Source: Bacillota bacterium (GTDB taxonomy: Bacteria > Bacillota > UBA4882 > UBA8346). From it: DNA of 64,000 nt. The stretch lies in the NCBI GenBank assembly GCA_023436305.1, contig JAEZJQ010000060.1:11437-75436 (forward strand), written 5' to 3'. The position numbers were made by a program, and so were the translations under genes. The notes below the pieces were generated by a model, which saw only the letters and a list, made by a program, of their open reading frames with translations, ran no database searches and had not been told where the DNA came from. Positions 46,581 to 55,099 of this stretch are shown here, piece by piece; the stretch's first letter is position 1, and every line of letters starts with the position of its first letter.

Positions 46581-47264
46581 ATGATGAATGTTATTGAAGT
46601 GAATAGTGTTACAAAAGATTACCCACTGGGCAAAACCACAGTACATGCGCTCAGAGGGGTGGATTTGGCCGTGGAGGAAGGGGCGTTGATATCGATTATC
46701 GGGCCTTCGGGGAGCGGCAAAACGACATTGCTCAATATCATTGGCTGTATCGACACGCCGACTACCGGCAGTATGAAGGTCCATAATGAGGAAGTTACCG
46801 TTTTAAATGACCAAAAGATCACCGACTTGCGGCTCCATAAGATTGGTTTTATCTTTCAGACCTTTAATTTAATTCCGGTGCTTAATGTCCGTGAAAATGT
46901 GGAATTCCCGCTATTATTAATGAAACATTTGAAAAAAGCGGAGATTGACCAGCGGGTGGAAAAATTTATTCAAGCAGTGGGACTCATGAATTATATCGAA
47001 CATAAACCGGCGGAATTATCCGGCGGTCAGCGCCAGAGAGTAGCTATTGCCAGAGCCTTGGCCACCAATCCGGATATTGTGTTGGCTGACGAACCCACCG
47101 CCAATCTGGATTCGGAGACCAGTGAATCGATTTTACAATTGATGCGTGAACTGAATGAGAAAGAGAATACGACTTTCATATTCTCGACCCATGATCCGGA
47201 TGTGCTGAAATATGCAAAAAAGACCATCAAAATAAAAGACGGTATCATCGTAGGACAGGGGTGA
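46581..47264 (+). CDS. ABC transporter ATPase, LolD/MacB type
   Basis: 227 residues. Walker A 'GPSGSGKTTLLNIIG', Q-loop 'FIFQTFNLIPVL', signature 'LSGGQRQRVAIARAL', Walker B 'IVLADEPTANLD', H-loop 'FSTHD'. This is the family that drives FtsX-like mechanotransmission permeases. The gene lies 96 bp after the NRPS with no terminator between, so read-through from the cluster is plausible, and is followed 6 bp later by the first permease. It may export the peptide or sort lipoproteins; the LolA-like relic downstream favours a Lol-type ancestry. Confidence 0.95.
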   Translation: MMNVIEVNSVTKDYPLGKTTVHALRGVDLAVEEGALISIIGPSGSGKTTLLNIIGCIDTPTTGSMKVHNEEVTVLNDQKITDLRLHKIGFIFQTFNLIPVLNVRENVEFPLLLMKHLKKAEIDQRVEKFIQAVGLMNYIEHKPAELSGGQRQRVAIARALATNPDIVLADEPTANLDSETSESILQLMRELNEKENTTFIFSTHDPDVLKYAKKTIKIKDGIIVGQG

Positions 47265-47270
47265 TCATAG

Positions 47271-48794
47271 ATGGGACTCGCTTTTAAAATCGCCTGGCGA
47301 AATCTGTGGCGGCACCGGGGCAAAAGTTTGGTGATCGGGGTCATTTTGTTTTTTGGCGCGGTATTAATGACAGTGGGCAATGGAATGATCTCCGGGATGG
47401 AACAGGGGTTGTCCAATAATATCGTAAAATTATTTACCGGAGATATTGTGGTGATCTCCGGTGAACAAGAGAAAGATGATGTCATCTTCAGCATGATGGG
47501 AAAACCCTTGAAAGTCATTAAGAATTATGAAGCGGTTAAAAAAGTATTGGATCGGCAAACCATCATTTGGGATTATTTGCCGGCTACCGTGGGCATGGTC
47601 ATGGTGTTAAACTCGAGCGCGGATATGGGTAGTATCATGCTTTTGGGGGTTGATATTGAACAATATCGGAAGATGTTTCCAGAGAGCTTTACCATTACCG
47701 AAGGCCGGATGCTTAAGCCCGGGGAGAAGGGGGTATTGGTATCGGAAGAGAATCGGAAGCAAGCCTATGATTTTATGGACTTCTGGACCCTACCTGAAGG
47801 TGCCCGCTTAAATCGTAAAAAATTGACGGCGGAGGCCAAAGAAAATATCAATAATCTTGATATCCGCCGGGACCTGGTGCTTATGGGAATCAGTACTTCC
47901 AATACTTCGGTGGATATACGGGTTCCGGTGGTCGGGGTGATGACTTATAAAGCCTTGAATAAAATTTGGGGCAACTATTGTATCGTAGATATCGAATCAT
48001 TCCGGGAAGCTCATAATTATGTGACCGGAGCCGACAGTGAGGCGAAGATTACTACGGAACAGAAGAAATTATTAGAGAGCGACCAGCTTGACCAACTTTT
48101 TGGTTCCGGTAATATCGTGGATAACAGCGGGATAACCGATAATAATATCTCCCTTCAAGAAGTCCGGGCCGAAACTCATAAGGAAACCAAACAATTTAAT
48201 GTGGATGGCGGTTCCTACAATCTAGCGTTTTTGAAACTTAAAAGCGGAATTAAGCCCGAACGCGCGCTCAAACAGTTAAATGCGTCGTTTAAAAAGAATC
48301 ACGTCAATGCCAGGGCGGTTAGCTGGAAAGATGCGGTGGGGACCATCGGGAGTATGGCGGTATTAATCAAAACCGCTTTGAATATGTTTATCATGTTTAT
48401 TTTCTTTGTAGCGATCATCGTTATCATGAATACCTTAAGCATGGCGGCCATCGAACGGGTCTCTGAAATAGGAATGATGCGGGCCATCGGGGCTAAAAAA
48501 GAATTTTTGCGTAAGATGTTTATCGATGAAACCGGAATGCTTTCCTTCTTTTTCGGAGGTCTGGGCATTATTGTAGGGATTAACATTATTTACCTGTTGA
48601 AAGTATTGGGAATATCAACTACCAATGAGATCCTGCAGTTGGTTTACGGTGGGGACAAATTAAACCCCATGTTTACCATAGGTGATTTATTGTTAGGTGT
48701 TTTCGAGTTGGGAATCGTCACCATCTTAGCGGTTATTTATCCGTTACGGGTGGTCGATAAAATTGTGCCTTTGGATGCGATTACCAGGGAGTAA
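47271..48794 (+). CDS. FtsX/LolC-like ABC permease, first subunit
   Basis: 507 residues. N-terminal 'AFKIAWRNLWRHRGKSLVIGVI' with a membrane helix, a large extracytoplasmic domain of about 320 residues, then three helices in the C-terminal FtsX domain ('IIVIMNTLSMAAIERVSEIGMMRAIGAKKEFLRKMF', 'GGLGIIVGINIIYLL', 'IVTILAVIYPLRVV'). The segment 'EIGMMRAIGAKK' is the coupling motif of the LolC/E-MacB class. Same operon as the ATPase and the second permease. Confidence 0.93.
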   Translation: MGLAFKIAWRNLWRHRGKSLVIGVILFFGAVLMTVGNGMISGMEQGLSNNIVKLFTGDIVVISGEQEKDDVIFSMMGKPLKVIKNYEAVKKVLDRQTIIWDYLPATVGMVMVLNSSADMGSIMLLGVDIEQYRKMFPESFTITEGRMLKPGEKGVLVSEENRKQAYDFMDFWTLPEGARLNRKKLTAEAKENINNLDIRRDLVLMGISTSNTSVDIRVPVVGVMTYKALNKIWGNYCIVDIESFREAHNYVTGADSEAKITTEQKKLLESDQLDQLFGSGNIVDNSGITDNNISLQEVRAETHKETKQFNVDGGSYNLAFLKLKSGIKPERALKQLNASFKKNHVNARAVSWKDAVGTIGSMAVLIKTALNMFIMFIFFVAIIVIMNTLSMAAIERVSEIGMMRAIGAKKEFLRKMFIDETGMLSFFFGGLGIIVGINIIYLLKVLGISTTNEILQLVYGGDKLNPMFTIGDLLLGVFELGIVTILAVIYPLRVVDKIVPLDAITRE

Positions 48795-48810
48795 GGGTGG
48801 AGGTAAAATC

Positions 48811-50544
48811 ATGAGTTTAATTATAAATTTGAGTTTGCGGAATTTACTCCGGCAAAAAAGAAGAAATTTAATATTGGGCATTGGGATCTCATTCGGGATG
48901 CTGATCTTAGTCGTCGCCAATGCCTTTTCCCATGGAGTGGTGGATGTATTAATTAATGATATTGTATCCAGAGCCTTCGGGCATGTGGTAATTCAAGGGT
49001 CTGACGGCAGCAATAATTTTTCCATGATCCGGGATAAAGAGCGGGTCATGAATATCATCAACGATACCATCCGTAAAGAGGATCTGGTGGATGTCAATGA
49101 AAGTTTGGGGATGCTCGGCCGGGCCGTCGGAAAAGGCGAGGCGGACAATCTGATGGTCATCGGGTTTACCCTTAAAACGGAATCAATGAAGCAGGCTTTT
49201 TTTGAGAATTTCTTTACCTTGGTGGATGGAAATTTTACGGATTATTTCAGTAAAAATATTGAATATCCGGTAATTATCTCTGCTCAAAAAGCCAAATCGT
49301 TGAATGTCAAAGTACATGATTTGATTCGGGTAAGGTTGCCGATGGTTACCGGCCAAATTCAAGCTGTCAAGCTTACGGTAGTTGCCATTGCCAACGCTAA
49401 TAATACCTTTATGGATATGGTGGCGTTTATGGACGGTAACCGGGTCAAACAACTGCTAGGTTATAAACCGTGGGAATCGGCCAGCCTCCAAATTACCTTG
49501 AAAAATCCCAAACAGACCGCGAATTACTATGCCGGAATTTTACACAAGAAACTGCCGCCTGGGCTATTAACGATTAGTGGCGAAGCGGCCGGTGAATCAT
49601 GCCAGCTTTTTGCGTTTAATAATGACGATAAATCGAAAGAAACATTACGCCGCAATATTCACATTATCCGGGGCGATCCTAAGCTTGCCTTGGAGAAAGA
49701 TGGGGTTCTGATCACAAACAGGCTGGCTCAGAAACTGCATCTTGCGCCCGGGAACGAGTTTGCCCTGGATTATCAAACCAAATACCGGGGGGCCAATCAA
49801 GAGAAATTCGAAATTACCGCCATCTACGACTCCACTTCCGAGCTAGGCGGAAATACTATCTTGGTGAATGGGGAACGAATTTATGATGTCTATAATAAGT
49901 TTTTACCGGAAAATCAAAATCAGCCGGTGATTAACGCCACCGACTCATTGAATCCGGCTCTTTCCACAGGGTGGAAACTATTGCCCCGGAGCAAAGACAG
50001 CCAGGAACTTCAAAAATTAATGAAAACAGAGCGGAAAGTTAAAACCCGCCAGGCCAAGTATAATGTGATTACCATGTACGAAGGGGCCAGTCAGATTTTG
50101 AGCTTGGAGGCCGCTATGAATTCGGTGACTCTGATTGCGGTACTAGTGCTCTTCTTTATCATCCTCATCGGAGTGGTCAATACATTACGGATGACCATCC
50201 GGGAACGAACCCGTGAAATCGGAACCATACGGGCCATAGGAATGCAAAAAAATGATGTCCGGAGCATGTTCATCATGGAGACTTTGATGTTGACCGCTTT
50301 TTCCTGTGCAGCCGGTATTTTGTTGGGGATTATCGTGATGCAGCTCCTGAGTTTAATTACGTTTAATAACGGGAATGCGTTAAGTATGATTCTGAAAGAT
50401 AAACATCTCTATTTCAAATTGGATTATCTCAATATTGTACTGAACTTCTTATTAATTATGTTCATTTCAGGGGTCACTGCTTATTTCCCAGCGCGCCGCG
50501 CCGCCAAACTCTCGGCCGTTGAGGCGTTACGGCATTATGAATAA
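48811..50544 (+). CDS. FtsX/LolE-like ABC permease, second subunit
   Basis: 577 residues, paralogous architecture to the previous gene: 'SLRNLLRQKRRNLILGIGISFGML' at the N-terminus, a long periplasmic-type domain, then 'LIGVVNTLRMTIRERTREIGTIRAIGMQKNDVRSMF' and terminal 'GVTAYFPARRAAKLSAVEALRHYE'. ATG 48811 follows GGTGGAGGT; longer upstream frames overlap the previous gene and lack a site. Two different permeases with one ATPase is the LolCDE-like arrangement. Confidence 0.93.
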   Translation: MSLIINLSLRNLLRQKRRNLILGIGISFGMLILVVANAFSHGVVDVLINDIVSRAFGHVVIQGSDGSNNFSMIRDKERVMNIINDTIRKEDLVDVNESLGMLGRAVGKGEADNLMVIGFTLKTESMKQAFFENFFTLVDGNFTDYFSKNIEYPVIISAQKAKSLNVKVHDLIRVRLPMVTGQIQAVKLTVVAIANANNTFMDMVAFMDGNRVKQLLGYKPWESASLQITLKNPKQTANYYAGILHKKLPPGLLTISGEAAGESCQLFAFNNDDKSKETLRRNIHIIRGDPKLALEKDGVLITNRLAQKLHLAPGNEFALDYQTKYRGANQEKFEITAIYDSTSELGGNTILVNGERIYDVYNKFLPENQNQPVINATDSLNPALSTGWKLLPRSKDSQELQKLMKTERKVKTRQAKYNVITMYEGASQILSLEAAMNSVTLIAVLVLFFIILIGVVNTLRMTIRERTREIGTIRAIGMQKNDVRSMFIMETLMLTAFSCAAGILLGIIVMQLLSLITFNNGNALSMILKDKHLYFKLDYLNIVLNFLLIMFISGVTAYFPARRAAKLSAVEALRHYE

Positions 50545-50554
50545 AAATATTTGA

Positions 50555-50665
50555 AAGTTATAAGTTCCGAGTTGCGGGTTGTGAATTATAAGTTTTGAAT
50601 TATGAGTTAGAATTGGGAGTTATGATTTAAGCGTTATGAGTTTTGGGTGTTATGAAGTGTTGATG
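50555..50665. repeat. Degenerate short-unit repeat
   Basis: Variants of GTTATGAGTT / GTTATAAGTT / GAATTATGAGTT recur about eight times between the permease and the LolA-like relic. Such slippage-prone sequence is common in intergenic debris; no function inferred. Confidence 0.5.
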
Positions 50666-50679
50666 GTTAAGGAGGTAAT

Positions 50680-51440
50680 ATGATGAGGATTCGGGAAATG
50701 GTTATAGGGGTGGTTTTATTGGTGGTGTTGATTTTGCCAAACTTGGTTTGGGCGGAGCCGAAGGTGAATGATATCTTGAAAAGTCTTGAAGACATCATGG
50801 AGTTAAAATGTGATGGAACGGCTATGGTTTCAAGCACTTAGCAAAAGAAAGGCGAGGGGTCAAAGTATATGAGTCCATTTATTACCGGCGGGATTCGGAT
50901 AATTCTTTTTTAATCGTGATGACTGCCCCGGAAGTCGAAAAAGAGAATGGATACTTGAAACAAGGGGATAATTTCTAGATGTACCGAAGAAACACCCGGA
51001 CTTTTCAGCATATCAACCGGGTCGAATTCCAAAGGGCAGGACTTTGAAAACAAAAAATTGACCGAGATGTATAAAGCGGTCACTGATGCTTCCGATAACG
51101 ATAAAATTACTGAAACCAAGCTGGGCCAGGTTCCGGTCTATCAGTTCGAGATTACGGCCAAGATTGATGATGTATCCTACCCGAAACAGGTTTACTATGT
51201 ACAGAAAAATAATCTCTTACCACTCAAAATTCAAAGTTATTCTTTGAGCGGGACCTTGATGCAGACAGCTTACTTTGTAAAATATACCGGATTCAAAGGA
51301 AGTATATGTGGACCCAGGGAATCTTTGTGGATGAATTTCAAAAAGGCTATAAAAAATTGGTGGAAATTAAAAACATCTCGCCGCAAATGATCGATGATTA
51401 TGTCATTACCAAGGCTTACCTGGAGAATTTAAGCAAGTAG
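50680..51440 (+). pseudogene. LolA-like outer-membrane lipoprotein-sorting protein, decayed
   Basis: The start is well formed (GGAGGT, ATG) with a signal peptide ('VVLLVVLILPNLVWAEP'), then 'DILKSLEDIMELKCDGTAMV'. A stop follows at about 50838-50840. The expected protein continues in another frame: 'KVYESIYYRRDSDNSFLIVM' and 'VEKENGYLKQGDNF', then a TAG where the family has Trp, then 'MYRRNTRTFQHI'. After further frameshifts it resumes as 'TKLGQVPVYQFEITAKIDDV' and finally 'YMWTQGIFVDEFQKGYKK', ending 'AYLENLSK'. At least three frameshifts and two stops are visible. It probably was the periplasmic partner of the upstream ABC system; this family usually sits beside FtsX-type permeases. Confidence 0.85.
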
Positions 51441-51461
51441 AAGTACAATCATCGGTACAAG

Positions 51462-51499
51462 TTAAACCCTTCTTGATAGGCTCAAAAAGGGTTTTTTAA
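51462..51499 (+). terminator. Intrinsic terminator after the LolA-like relic
   Basis: TTAAACCCTT / AAGGGTTTTTTAA stem with a 15-base loop ending in T residues, between the relic and the convergent carboxypeptidase gene. Confidence 0.75.
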
Positions 51500-51555
51500 T
51501 TTATGTCTATTCATGTAGCCGGGTTTTAGAACGGAAAACTTTTAATCAGTTTCAT

Positions 51556-52545
51556 TTACACATTGGCTGGAGCGGGATTGATTATAATTGAACTGGGTAT
51601 GAAACCCAGCGGGTTTGATTCTTGACTATCGGCTTCGGAAACATCCGGATTGGCTGAATTCGGCTCAAGTGAAGCAGGGCCGGCCGATTCGGAGTCCAGT
51701 TTTTCTGGTTGGGGTTCCAGTTCCGGCACCTTCAAAAGTTTGAACCCGTAATCAAATAGCTTGCGGCTATCGTTGTATATGTTTCCTGATTTCAATACCA
51801 CGGCGATCAAAGTCACATCCTGTTTTTTGGCGGAAGCCACCAGGCACTTTCCGGCTTTGCGGGTGTAACCGGTTTTGATTCCGGTGGTATAGGGATAATC
51901 CCAAAGAAGTTTATTATGGTTTTTCAGGGTGGTAGTCTGGCCGGAAGTTGGTCCGGGAACCAGGGCCTCTTTGGTTTGAACGATTGAGGCGAATAACGGA
52001 TTTTGAAGGGCGTAACGCGCCAGTCGGGCCAAATCGAAAGCGGTGGTATAATGATTATATGCCGGTAAACCGCTGGCGTTAATGAAACGTGTATGTTTTA
52101 AGCCCAATTGACGGGCTTTGTTAGTCATCATTACCGCGAACCGGTATTCGGAACCGGCAATCGCCTCGGCAATGGCGGTGGCAGCATCGTTACCCGAGGA
52201 GAGCAACAGGCCATACAACAGATTCCGCAAAGAGAAACGCTCGTTTTGTTTCAAATTCATGGTCGAACCGCTTCGGGCGGCGGCATTGCCGCTAATACGA
52301 ACTATCCGATCCAGATTGCCCTTTTCAATACATAAAATACCGGTCATTATTTTGGTGGTACTGGCCGGTGCCATGATTATGTCTGGGTTTTTGGCGTATA
52401 GAACTTTTCCGGTAGCCTCTTCGATCAAGATAGCCGCCCGGGCATTAATGAAAAGTTTGGGGTTGTTTTCCGTATTGGCGGTGGTTAAAATGGGGAAAAT
52501 CAATGATCCTATAAACAGCAAGAGAATAAAAACATGTTTTTTCAT
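51556..52545 (-). CDS. D-alanyl-D-alanine carboxypeptidase (DacF-like, low-molecular-weight PBP)
   Basis: 329 residues with a signal peptide (1-23). Penicillin-binding motifs: SxxK at Ser62-Lys65 ('ASTTKIM'), SGN at 117-119 ('LLSSGNDAA') and KTG ('TGIKTGYTRKAG'). It removes the terminal D-Ala from peptidoglycan stem peptides outside the cytoplasmic membrane. The C-terminal 60 residues are a Pro/Ser/Glu-rich tail without a clear amphipathic anchor. It is monocistronic on the minus strand; ribosome site AGGAG is 12 bases from the ATG. Confidence 0.93.
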   Translation of the reverse strand: MKKHVFILLLFIGSLIFPILTTANTENNPKLFINARAAILIEEATGKVLYAKNPDIIMAPASTTKIMTGILCIEKGNLDRIVRISGNAAARSGSTMNLKQNERFSLRNLLYGLLLSSGNDAATAIAEAIAGSEYRFAVMMTNKARQLGLKHTRFINASGLPAYNHYTTAFDLARLARYALQNPLFASIVQTKEALVPGPTSGQTTTLKNHNKLLWDYPYTTGIKTGYTRKAGKCLVASAKKQDVTLIAVVLKSGNIYNDSRKLFDYGFKLLKVPELEPQPEKLDSESAGPASLEPNSANPDVSEADSQESNPLGFIPSSIIINPAPANV

Positions 52546-52971
52546 CGATGCTCGACGCTCCTAAACCTTAAATATAGATTCAGTAAAATTCAATTATATT
52601 TTCGGCAGTTTTTTTAAATGATTTATACCCTTTGGAAACTCATCCATCAAATTTGTATACATATCAACCACGTACCGGATTTCATTTTTTTTAAAACCAT
52701 GAATTGGCAGCTTATAAATGCATCTATATTAAAATATATGTTGTATCGTATGTTTCTGAAGCTTCGAGTGCGAGTTTATACCACCGGATAATGCGGATTT
52801 AACAAAACTGTAACAATTACTTCATAAATTTGCGACAGTTTTTTAGTAAATTTAAGTTATTCTCCCCATAAGGGGATTGCGATTAGTTTACGGCAAGCAA
52901 GGTGTAATTATTCAAAAGCAGTTCAAGACAAACAAAACTTTTATGAATGAAATTCGTTATAAGGAAATAAA
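52546..52971. other. 426-bp divergent intergenic region
   Basis: Between dacF-like (minus) and the response regulator (plus). Apart from the 11-bp spaced direct repeats at 52799-52826, I see no gene or RNA in it. Phrases such as ATATGTTGTATC near 52737 recall the inside of repeat copy A but without its termini. Confidence 0.5.
52799..52826 (+). promoter_or_regulatory. 11-bp spaced direct repeats, candidate response-regulator box
   Basis: TTAACA (52799), GTAACA (52810) and the weaker TTCATA (52821) are spaced exactly 11 bp apart, as in binding sites of OmpR/PhoB-class regulators. The next gene encodes such a regulator, so autoregulation is plausible. Confidence 0.4.
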
Positions 52972-53676
52972 ATGGCGAAGATTTTAATCGTGGAAGATGA
53001 CATCAATATCTCGGGCCTCCTGAGGACCCACCTGGAGCGGGAAGGATACCAATGCTGGCAGTCTTTTAACGGTATCGACGCGATAGAACAATTTTTTCTT
53101 TGGAGGCCGGAATTAATAATTCTTGATTTAATGCTGCCGCAGCTTAACGGGTTGGAGGTATGCAAATCCATCCGTGAAAAATCCGATGTCTATATCCTGA
53201 TGCTTACCGCTAAACAGGAGGAAATCGACAAGATATTGGGGTTGGAACTGGGTGCGGATGATTACATGATTAAGCCTTTCTCCATCAGGGAATTGTTGGC
53301 CAGAGTCAGGGCCTTGTTGCGGCGGCCCCATTCGTTCAATTATTCCGGCGGATCGGAATCAATGGACTCACCGGCAATCACTACCGGCAATTTGGAAATT
53401 GATCCTGTCAAAATGAAAGCCACTATAAGTGGTGAATCTATTTCGTTAACGGCTCTGGAATTTGATCTTTTATATTTTTTAGTCAAAAACCGGGGTTTGG
53501 TCTTCCGCCGGGATCAATTGCTCGAAAAGATCTGGGGCGAAAACAATGACGTTTACGACCGGAGCATCGACCGGATGATTAGCCAGTTGCGTAAAAAGAT
53601 CGAAACCGATCCGGATAAACCGGAAAAGATCGTTACCATCTGGGGTGTGGGGTATAAATTCGATGAAAACGCCTAA
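52972..53676 (+). CDS. OmpR/PhoB-family response regulator
   Basis: 234 residues. Receiver domain 1-120 with acidic pocket 'VEDD', phospho-acceptor Asp52 ('LIILDLMLP'), Thr in 'MLTAK' and Lys in 'YMIKPFS'. A winged-helix DNA-binding domain follows at 140-232 ('LTALEFDLLYFLVKNRGLVF', 'RSIDRMISQLRKKIE', 'GVGYKF'). It overlaps the kinase gene by 14 bp. The genes cotranscribed behind it (TolC, MacAB, LTxxQ protein) suggest it senses envelope stress or an antimicrobial peptide and drives efflux. Confidence 0.95.
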   Translation: MAKILIVEDDINISGLLRTHLEREGYQCWQSFNGIDAIEQFFLWRPELIILDLMLPQLNGLEVCKSIREKSDVYILMLTAKQEEIDKILGLELGADDYMIKPFSIRELLARVRALLRRPHSFNYSGGSESMDSPAITTGNLEIDPVKMKATISGESISLTALEFDLLYFLVKNRGLVFRRDQLLEKIWGENNDVYDRSIDRMISQLRKKIETDPDKPEKIVTIWGVGYKFDENA

Positions 53677-55099
53677 AATTCATTCCTATATTCGGCTGGT
53701 GGCTGGTTTCTTTCTGCTGCTCACCGCTTTCTTTATCATACAATCACTGGTGTTACACTTTCGGATCGTCCGGAATATATTGCCCTTTTATGCCCGGGAA
53801 CGGCGGGAAGTGGCGTTACGCATTAAGGCGGAGATATTACGGGAAGCGGAGCTTGATCCCCGTTTTGATTTAAAATCGTTTATTGCCAAACATAACGCCA
53901 AATTCACCCGGCTGCGCCTGGACTTTATCCCCGGTAAACCAATCCGGCGGGAAAAAGGCGAACTGGTATTCCAAACTCAGGGCCAACATGCGCATGATGC
54001 GCGGCGGGAAAAGATCATCGACGCCATTCCGATATGTTTAAAAGGAGCCGGTGGGGCTAACGGCTATTTGATATTATATTCCGACCGGATGCGGGCGTTA
54101 AGCGCCAAGATTAACGGTCTGACCCTATTAATGGTGATTACCCTGCTGCCGTCGCTAATCATCGGCTTCTTCATTTTTCGGAAAGTTTACCGGCGGTCAT
54201 CTATCGTGGTGGAAGCGGTGGAAAAGGTATCCCAAGGCGATTATGACGTTCGAATTAATCTGAGCGGCAATGATGAATACAGCCGGATCGGCAAGGCTTT
54301 TAACGATATGGCCGCCTCCATCGCCAAATCCACCAGTGAATTAATAGAAATGGACCTGCAGCGCCGGCAATTAATCGCCGATATCTCTCATGAACTGGCC
54401 ACTCCACTGACCTCGCTCAAGGGTTATGTAGAGACTTTGCGGATGGATGAATTGAAACTAAACGATGAAGAACAACGGCAATACTTAAAAATCGTTTGGG
54501 ACGAAGCGGAACGCCTCTCCTTTCTGGTCAAGGATCTGTTGGAACTGGCCCGGATGGATGCGGGTACGATTAAGTTGGAACAAGATTGGATCGATTGCGG
54601 TGAATTCATGAAGTCATTCACAAACCGTAATGCCTTGCCGATCAAACAACGGAACGTTATCCTCCAATGGACGGTTCAACCCGGACAGTTAATATTCGCC
54701 GATTACCGGCGGTTGGAACAAATCTTGCAGAATCTCTTGGATAACGCTTTAAAGCATTCCGGCGGATTAAAGCACATCCGGATTGAGTTTCATGAGAACC
54801 GAACGAATACGCTAATTACGGTTTCCGATGATGGCGGAGGAATTTCTCGGGAACATATCAACGATATTTTTAAACGGTTTTATAAGATTAGCGGCGAATT
54901 CACAGCCGGTGGCTTAAAGCAATACAGCGGCGATAGCGGTTTGGGTTTATCCATTGTCAAGGGCCTGATGGAACTCCATGGTGGATGGATTAAGGCCGAA
55001 AGCACCATCGGGCAAGGAACTACATTTACCATGGAGTTTCCATTGGTGAATTCCCAGGAAACGGATAACAAATTGGGAAAGGGGAACAGCCGAGGATGA
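53663..55099 (+). CDS. Membrane histidine kinase
   Basis: 478 residues. Membrane helices at about 8-31 and 152-172 enclose a sensor domain of about 120 residues. A HAMP linker follows, then the phosphorylated His243 in 'DISHELATPLTSLKGY', then the ATP-binding motifs 'NLLDNALKHSGG', 'DDGGGISREHINDIFKRFY' and 'GDSGLGLSIVKGLMELHGG'. ATG 53663 lies inside the end of the regulator gene; an earlier in-frame start would add only six residues. Its stop overlaps the TolC start as ATGA, so kinase and efflux channel are translationally linked. Confidence 0.95.
   Translation: MKTPKIHSYIRLVAGFFLLLTAFFIIQSLVLHFRIVRNILPFYARERREVALRIKAEILREAELDPRFDLKSFIAKHNAKFTRLRLDFIPGKPIRREKGELVFQTQGQHAHDARREKIIDAIPICLKGAGGANGYLILYSDRMRALSAKINGLTLLMVITLLPSLIIGFFIFRKVYRRSSIVVEAVEKVSQGDYDVRINLSGNDEYSRIGKAFNDMAASIAKSTSELIEMDLQRRQLIADISHELATPLTSLKGYVETLRMDELKLNDEEQRQYLKIVWDEAERLSFLVKDLLELARMDAGTIKLEQDWIDCGEFMKSFTNRNALPIKQRNVILQWTVQPGQLIFADYRRLEQILQNLLDNALKHSGGLKHIRIEFHENRTNTLITVSDDGGGISREHINDIFKRFYKISGEFTAGGLKQYSGDSGLGLSIVKGLMELHGGWIKAESTIGQGTTFTMEFPLVNSQETDNKLGKGNSRG

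Noticed and set aside
51556..52545. Penicillin-binding protein as self-resistance gene of the NRPS cluster
   Set aside because: It is an ordinary DacF-like enzyme on the opposite strand beyond a terminator; nothing in it suggests a resistant target.
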